Below, in pieces: positions 59,918-64,000 of a stretch of 64,000 bases of DNA (position 1 is its first letter; every line of letters starts with the position of its first letter). Below the pieces are notes generated by a model, which searched no databases, was not told where the DNA came from, and was given only the letters and a program-made list of their open reading frames with translations. The stretch covers positions 263,672,641-263,736,640 of the forward strand of contig OY282560.1 of assembly GCA_958295665.1 (NCBI GenBank), given 5' to 3'. The position numbers and the translations under genes were made by a program. This DNA comes from Tipula vernalis. Lineage: Eukaryota > Arthropoda > Insecta > Diptera > Tipulidae.

Positions 59918-60205
59918 ATTTTACAGCAATAATCAAAAGAAAATAAAGGAAATCAAATTAAAAAACGTTCTACAAGAATAACAATATGTATTAAAAAGAG
60001 AAAATGTATAAAAATTCAATTTAGTAACGTCATCATTTATTCACATCTATAAAACCAATGGTACAAAATAGACAACACGTCTCCGCTCAACAATGGAAAT
60101 TAAAATAAATCAAAAAGAGCCGAACAGAAAAAAAAAACAAAAAAACCGCGAAGATAACAAAAAATCAAAATAATCTAGATTGCTTCGTAAATTCAAAATA
60201 ACATT
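59398..60205 (+). repeat. Dispersed repeat, second copy of 31305-31800, with an insertion
   Basis: Collinear with 31305-31800 (gaaccatcttgat...gaaaaacgcgatttcgattg...acgttctac...gtcatcatttattcac). It is interrupted at 59639-59914 by a retroposed sequence with target-site duplication. Confidence 0.75.
59639..59914 (+). mobile_element. Retroposed sequence with poly(A) and 13 bp target duplication
   Basis: About 236 bp of GC-richer sequence (tgataacgatgaacac...gattgcatagtt) followed by about 40 A. It is flanked by AACTATTTTACAG at 59626-59638 and 59915-59927. The tail plus duplication shows LINE-mediated insertion. No A/B boxes or long coding frame are obvious. It may be a SINE, a 5'-truncated LINE 3' end, or a retrocopy of a structured RNA. 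Confidence 0.85.
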
Positions 60206-60355
60206 TGAAAGATATTCAAATTCAAATTGAATGGAGACAATAGCAGCCATTACACGGTCAATAATAATGTCATTACTTGAAGTAATGATGAATGATGGTC
60301 GGTAATGATGAAAATCCGGATTTTTTGATTTCGAAACATCGAAATATCATTAATG

Positions 60356-60415
60356 GTGTAGACTTCGCGTCATTACTGTGTGTAATGACACACAGTAATG
60401 ACGCGAAGTCCACAC
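60356..60415. repeat. 28 bp near-perfect palindrome in the left part of the Harbinger-like element
   Basis: The arms gtgtagacttcgcgtcatta... (60356-60383) and its reverse complement (60388-60415) match at 27 of 28 positions around a 4 base loop. Subterminal position suggests a transposase binding or foldback structure. Confidence 0.85.
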
Positions 60416-60449
60416 TATCATTAGTTTTTGTATGTTTTATTCCCTTCAG

Positions 60450-61069
60450 TTTATGGATAAATATGAGAAGCCATTTAAAAATTCAACAAACGAACTACTA
60501 GGTGGTTAGTAATAAAATTCAAAAATGAATTTTGTTAATAAACATCTATATTCTTTTCAGACTTTCGAAAGCGATGGTCTCCAAGGCGAACGGGGTGCAA
60601 CGTCCGACATCCGTTAGCCCTTCTACTGCATCACAGTTAAGTTTAATGTCACCACCACCATCGCTATCGAAGAAACGACGAATTATGACCAACACAAAAC
60701 AAAATCTCCACTGATTGCAATAGCTTGGGGTGAAGCGCTCACAACATTAGATTTGCGGCAACGAATGTTTGCTGAAAAAGCGATAAGTAATATTATTTTT
60801 GAGGCTCGGCAGGGAAACCTCCATAAAAATTCAGTGAAAATAAATGAGGAACCATGGCTGGTTTCCTTAACCGGCTGGTCAAATACGTCAACAACTTCAG
60901 ACACTCAATTGTCTTCTGGCGAACAACAGACACCGGTCACAATTACAGATATTTTTTCAAATTTTGTACCAAAATTAAATAAGATTTCATGGATTCAAGG
61001 CATATTACTTGATAATCTTTTATTTTACTCATGCCGAGTTTCTGTTAGAGATAGAGATTTCTGTGAATA
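60450..61069 (+). pseudogene. Harbinger-associated Myb/MADF-BESS-like gene remnant
   Basis: Candidate exons: 60450-60505 (acceptor ccttcag, MDKYEKPFKNSTNELL), then after an intron ending ttcttttcag at 60560, a Ser/Thr/Pro-rich linker (SPSTASQLSLMSPPPSLSKK). In another frame, from about 60725, a BESS-like helical region WGEALTTLDLRQRMFAEKAI and FEARQGNLHKNSVKIN follows, then a tail to the stop at 61069. Such DNA-binding partner proteins accompany Harbinger transposases and aid nuclear import and DNA binding. The MADF domain itself was not found and frames are broken, so it is a remnant. Assignment rests on context and the BESS-like motif. Confidence 0.6.
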
Positions 61070-61711
61070 AGGTTTCATTAAATTAATATGTAAAACAAAG
61101 GCCTCGTCCACTACGAATGCAAAAGGAAACTTTTCATTTATTTCGGGTAACGAACTGATGTTTGGTAACTTTAATGATGTTTGCGGTAAAAGCTCCCCAA
61201 ATTTGGAATAGTACATCACGTCTTCCCCTGAAATTCAACCATTCATACCAGTATTAACCATTATAAACTAATTTTTTTACATTCACAACAGCCAACAGAA
61301 CGATCCTATAAGACCCTTTATAATTGAAATACATGGCACCTGAATTAGGGGGTTTTGTAATGGCAATATGCTTTCCGTCAATTGCCCTCAATGTATTCCA
61401 AAATCATTCGAAATATTAATCCACTCTTCGGGAGTTTTAGGAAACTGAAACAAATAAGAATTTTTTTTGAATGAAATTTAATTTAATTCACCTCAAATTT
61501 AGTAAAACGTACATTTATTTATTACCTTTCAAAAGTTCTTCGTGTCTTGCCTTACCAGAAATGGATGGACCATTCGCAATATTCTTTCGAATTGGTCTTC
61601 CCTCATCGTTAAATAATTTTTATAATCATTTGCTTCACTTAATTTTAATTCATTTAGTAAAACTACGAGTATATAAAAATAATGTTGTTTTTTCTTCAAC
61701 CAGTCTTTCAT
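61025..61711 (-). pseudogene. Harbinger transposase remnant
   Basis: Minus-strand pieces in order: ANDYKNYLTMREDQFERILR and HPFLVRQDT (about 61640-61550), [12 protein letters not shown] (about 61430), the first catalytic block [19 protein letters not shown] and [16 protein letters not shown] (61385-61285), and then from 61219 MYYSKFGELLPQTSL and FAFVVDEAFVLHINLMKPY (61125-61070). The second-D stretch between 61285 and 61219 is damaged and the C-terminal RLSRARR region is missing. Several stops. It differs in sequence from the Harbinger at 1-790. Confidence 0.85.
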
Positions 61712-61953
61712 TCAGCGTTTTCGCTATACTGGTTTTCCAAGGACAATGCCACAATTATAACAAAACACACTTTTTCTTTAGAATCCATGTTAAATTTAAG
61801 AAAAAAAAATGCTTCTACTAGCAGTATTGAAAACATGGTAATGATAGAATTATTGTCATAAATAATGATTTTGTAGGGTTTAAAAATATTGCAGTAGTAA
61901 TGATGCAGGTATTGACATTACTGCTAATGTCATTAATATTGATCGTGTAATGG

Positions 61954-63181
61954 TTACAAATGAGAGTTATATCAGTTTATGCCGTATATTACAAAAAAAA
62001 ACATTTTTTAAAGTTCAGAAATACCTTGGCCCCTATTTGTGAATACGAATTCGAAGAAACACACGACGTTCTCGAATCCTCGGTATTTTTGAATTTGAAA
62101 ACGAGTAATTTTGAAGGTAAAACGAATTGCTACAAAACGAATATAAATTTCCCTTATCTACAAATCCGTTTTCAACTATTACTTGTACGTTCATGTACGG
62201 ATTTCTGTACGTTGAATGAATTGTTGACGAATCCATATAAAAAGGAAGGATAATTCTATACACATAGCAGTAGTTGAATAATTAAGATGACATTTGAGGA
62301 GGGGATAAATTTAATTACATATTCAACTACTAAATAAATAATTTCACAAGAAAGTATTATGTATTTTGAAACATTATGCACCAGTTAAATATATTATACG
62401 TAATCGAAATAAAACTATTATATTATTTTGGATTTGGATGCATTAATTTTTACGATGTACACCTAAAAATACGACTGTATGAAGCAATTTATCATCATCA
62501 ACTTGCGTATAGAAGAAACCAATAATAAATATTGTTTATAATAATTATTTAACAAAAGACATATCCACACATATAAACAATTTTCAAATTGTGAGACAAT
62601 ATCGGCCAAACAATATGCATACGTCAAAAATTCATCAAGGTTTATATTTTTCGTATAGGTTTATCCAGAAACAAGAATATCGTGTCTACTTTTATTTTCG
62701 AAACGAATACATCATTCGTTTCGAATTACGAAACGAATCGGATTCCCAAGTAGGGCCCCTTATTTTCCAAGATTATTTTCACTAAGAATTAAACATTTTC
62801 ATGACTCGATTTTTCAATAAAATAATATTTACATGTTTGGCATTACATCATTAGGTTTTGATTATATGTAGACAGAAGGGCCTGGGCGCTTTTTCAACTT
62901 TAGCATTAGTTAATTATAAATTTAGCACCACAAAACGATAATTATTACGCTTTTCAGTGCTACTTCGATTTAGTATCATACTTATACAAATATTTGTATA
63001 AGAGCATTTGTTTCTGCACAGCGATTTTGGTCGCAAATTGAGGATTGAGTTGAGAATTACCGAACGGCAATAGTATTGTTAAATTGTATTGGTGTCGAAT
63101 GTGCGTTTTCTTTAGTTTTTCGTTTAACATGATGCAAATAAGAGAGATAAAATGACACGAATAAGAGAGATAAGATGATAC
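61954..63181. other. AT-rich sequence, no gene recognised
   Basis: It contains a small perfect hairpin TTCGAAACGAAT/ATTCGTTTCGAA (62697-62725). 62770-62845 (attttcactaagaa...tcgatttttcaataaaataa) matches 32435-32510. No coding motif. Confidence 0.5.
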
Positions 63182-63917
63182 GTGCTGCCAGATTATTTTT
63201 TATAAAATCTTTTTAATTTAAAAAAAAAATCTTTTTTTGGGTCAATAAATCTTTTTAATTTTTTTTTCTATTAATTTAAAAGAAAGTACGCTCCACGTTC
63301 GCCGTTGCCGCAGGAATCATTAAAATGGCCATATTAGTTCGCTTCAAATTAGGAAAACATAAACTGCATGGAACCATTTAAAATTCAAAAATCGTTCAGT
63401 TTTAATTCTGAAAAATTGAACAATTTAATTTGCCAATCCATCGTCGGAAATTTGGAGTAATCCTGATAAATGATGTTAGGAGAAAAAACAAATGATTTTT
63501 TTTGTTTTCAAAAGAAATTTTGAACAACTTAGGTTTTTTTATATAATATGCAAGAAAATCTAAAGCCTGTTATCATTTGTCCCCAAAATTAATTTTATTA
63601 ATTAGGTGATTAGGATTACATATGGTAACTTCAAGTAAACCTGTTGACAGTGGAATCGAAACTCTACTTCACCGTTTGATGATAGTAAAAGGGTGGTTAT
63701 TTGGATTTCCTATTTGTGTAATAATGAACCATATATTTAGAAAACGTATTACATATTTCTTAAAACATCTGGAAAAGCTTGCTGTTATAAAAAACTGATT
63801 TTAGATACACTCAAATTAATTTTTAAAAAAATCTTTTTATTTTGAAGAAAACCTTTTTATCTTTTTCACTGGCAAAAAATCTTTCAAAAAAAGATAAATC
63901 TTACGATCTGGCAGCAC
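63182..63917. mobile_element. Non-autonomous inverted-repeat element, hAT-like (736 bp)
   Basis: It starts GTGCTGCCAGATTATTTTTT and ends, inverted, GTGCTGCCAGATCGTAAG. Subterminal regions on both sides are rich in aaatctttttatttt / aaaaaaagata. The GTGCTGCCAGAT end resembles hAT ends. Candidate flanking duplication (gatac and catac) is imperfect. No coding sequence. Confidence 0.6.
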
Positions 63918-64000
63918 CATACAAATAAGGGAAATAAGCTCAGAAGAGAACGATCGAGAGAATGTATTAAAATGGTGACAACACTTTATTATGTTCTTAT
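63918..64000. other. Flank to window end, no feature
   Basis: Short intergenic tail without recognisable content. Confidence 0.5.

Larger units (their letters stand above)
60247..61953. mobile_element. PIF/Harbinger-like element, deleted (1.7 kb)
   Basis: The ends are inverted repeats CCATTACACGGTCAATAATA and CCATTACACGATCAATATTA, continuing aatg.cattac. Within lie a plus-strand BESS-like gene and a minus-strand transposase remnant pointing at each other, the usual two-gene plan of animal Harbingers. The expected 3 bp target duplication was not found, so the outer border may be off by a few bases. Confidence 0.8.

Overview
The window reads as a stretch of insect nuclear genome, almost certainly intergenic and made mostly of transposable elements. 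The signs are very high AT content, long (TA)n microsatellites, spliceosomal introns inside transposases, a Jockey-type LINE, a Gypsy element of the 17.6/297 type with an env-like reading frame, and Tc1/mariner, hAT-like and PIF/Harbinger DNA transposons. I found no intact host gene. The only recognisable host coding sequence is two copies of a Cullin-2 gene fragment carried inside DNA transposons at 47.0-49.5 kb. The exact species cannot be told from the sequence.

Layout. 0-0.8 kb: Harbinger transposase pseudogene. 2.1-2.4 kb: LTR fragment. 4.7-9.15 kb: a (TA)n array split by a 3.3 kb DNA transposon with a three-exon transposase pseudogene. 9.15-17.47 kb and 18.15-27.0 kb: two near-identical copies of one locus on either side of a 200 bp N gap. 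Copy A carries a full-length Jockey LINE with a 10 bp target-site duplication. Copy B carries a 5 kb nested DNA-transposon stack and has the empty Jockey site. Copy A has the empty site of the copy B stack. This pattern fits either a recent tandem duplication or two haplotypes wrongly joined during assembly. 27.3-30.35 kb: degenerate Gypsy gag-protease, an AT hairpin and an LTR. 30.5-30.8 kb: another (TA)n array next to a transposon end. 32.6-34.8 kb: a 14-copy satellite with 163 and 155 bp monomers.

38.8-51.4 kb is a deep nest. A Tc1-like element with about 210 bp inverted repeats contains a hAT-like MITE and a decayed Gypsy element. The Gypsy element is in turn interrupted in its integrase by a near-complete Tc1-like DD34E transposon and by two related CCCAAGTAT-ended elements that carry Cul2 fragments. 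54.35-54.6 kb: TTAA-type MITE. 55.4-55.9 and 57.25-58.8 kb: two large inverted arrays of short tandem repeats, resembling Foldback elements. 56.0-56.9 kb: 5'-truncated Jockey reverse transcriptase. 59.6-59.9 kb: a retroposed sequence with poly(A) and a 13 bp target-site duplication. 60.25-61.95 kb: a Harbinger-like element with convergent transposase and BESS-like genes. 63.2-63.9 kb: a hAT-like non-autonomous element.

The genes do not form a cellular pathway. The window records successive insertions whose relative order can be read from the nesting. The strongest leads are the capture and amplification of Cul2 exons and an intron by TA-targeting transposons, DNA transposons living inside (TA)n microsatellites, an unassigned 3 bp-TSD inverted-repeat element, and the two foldback arrays. 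All identifications come from reading the sequence and from remembered family motifs; no search was run.
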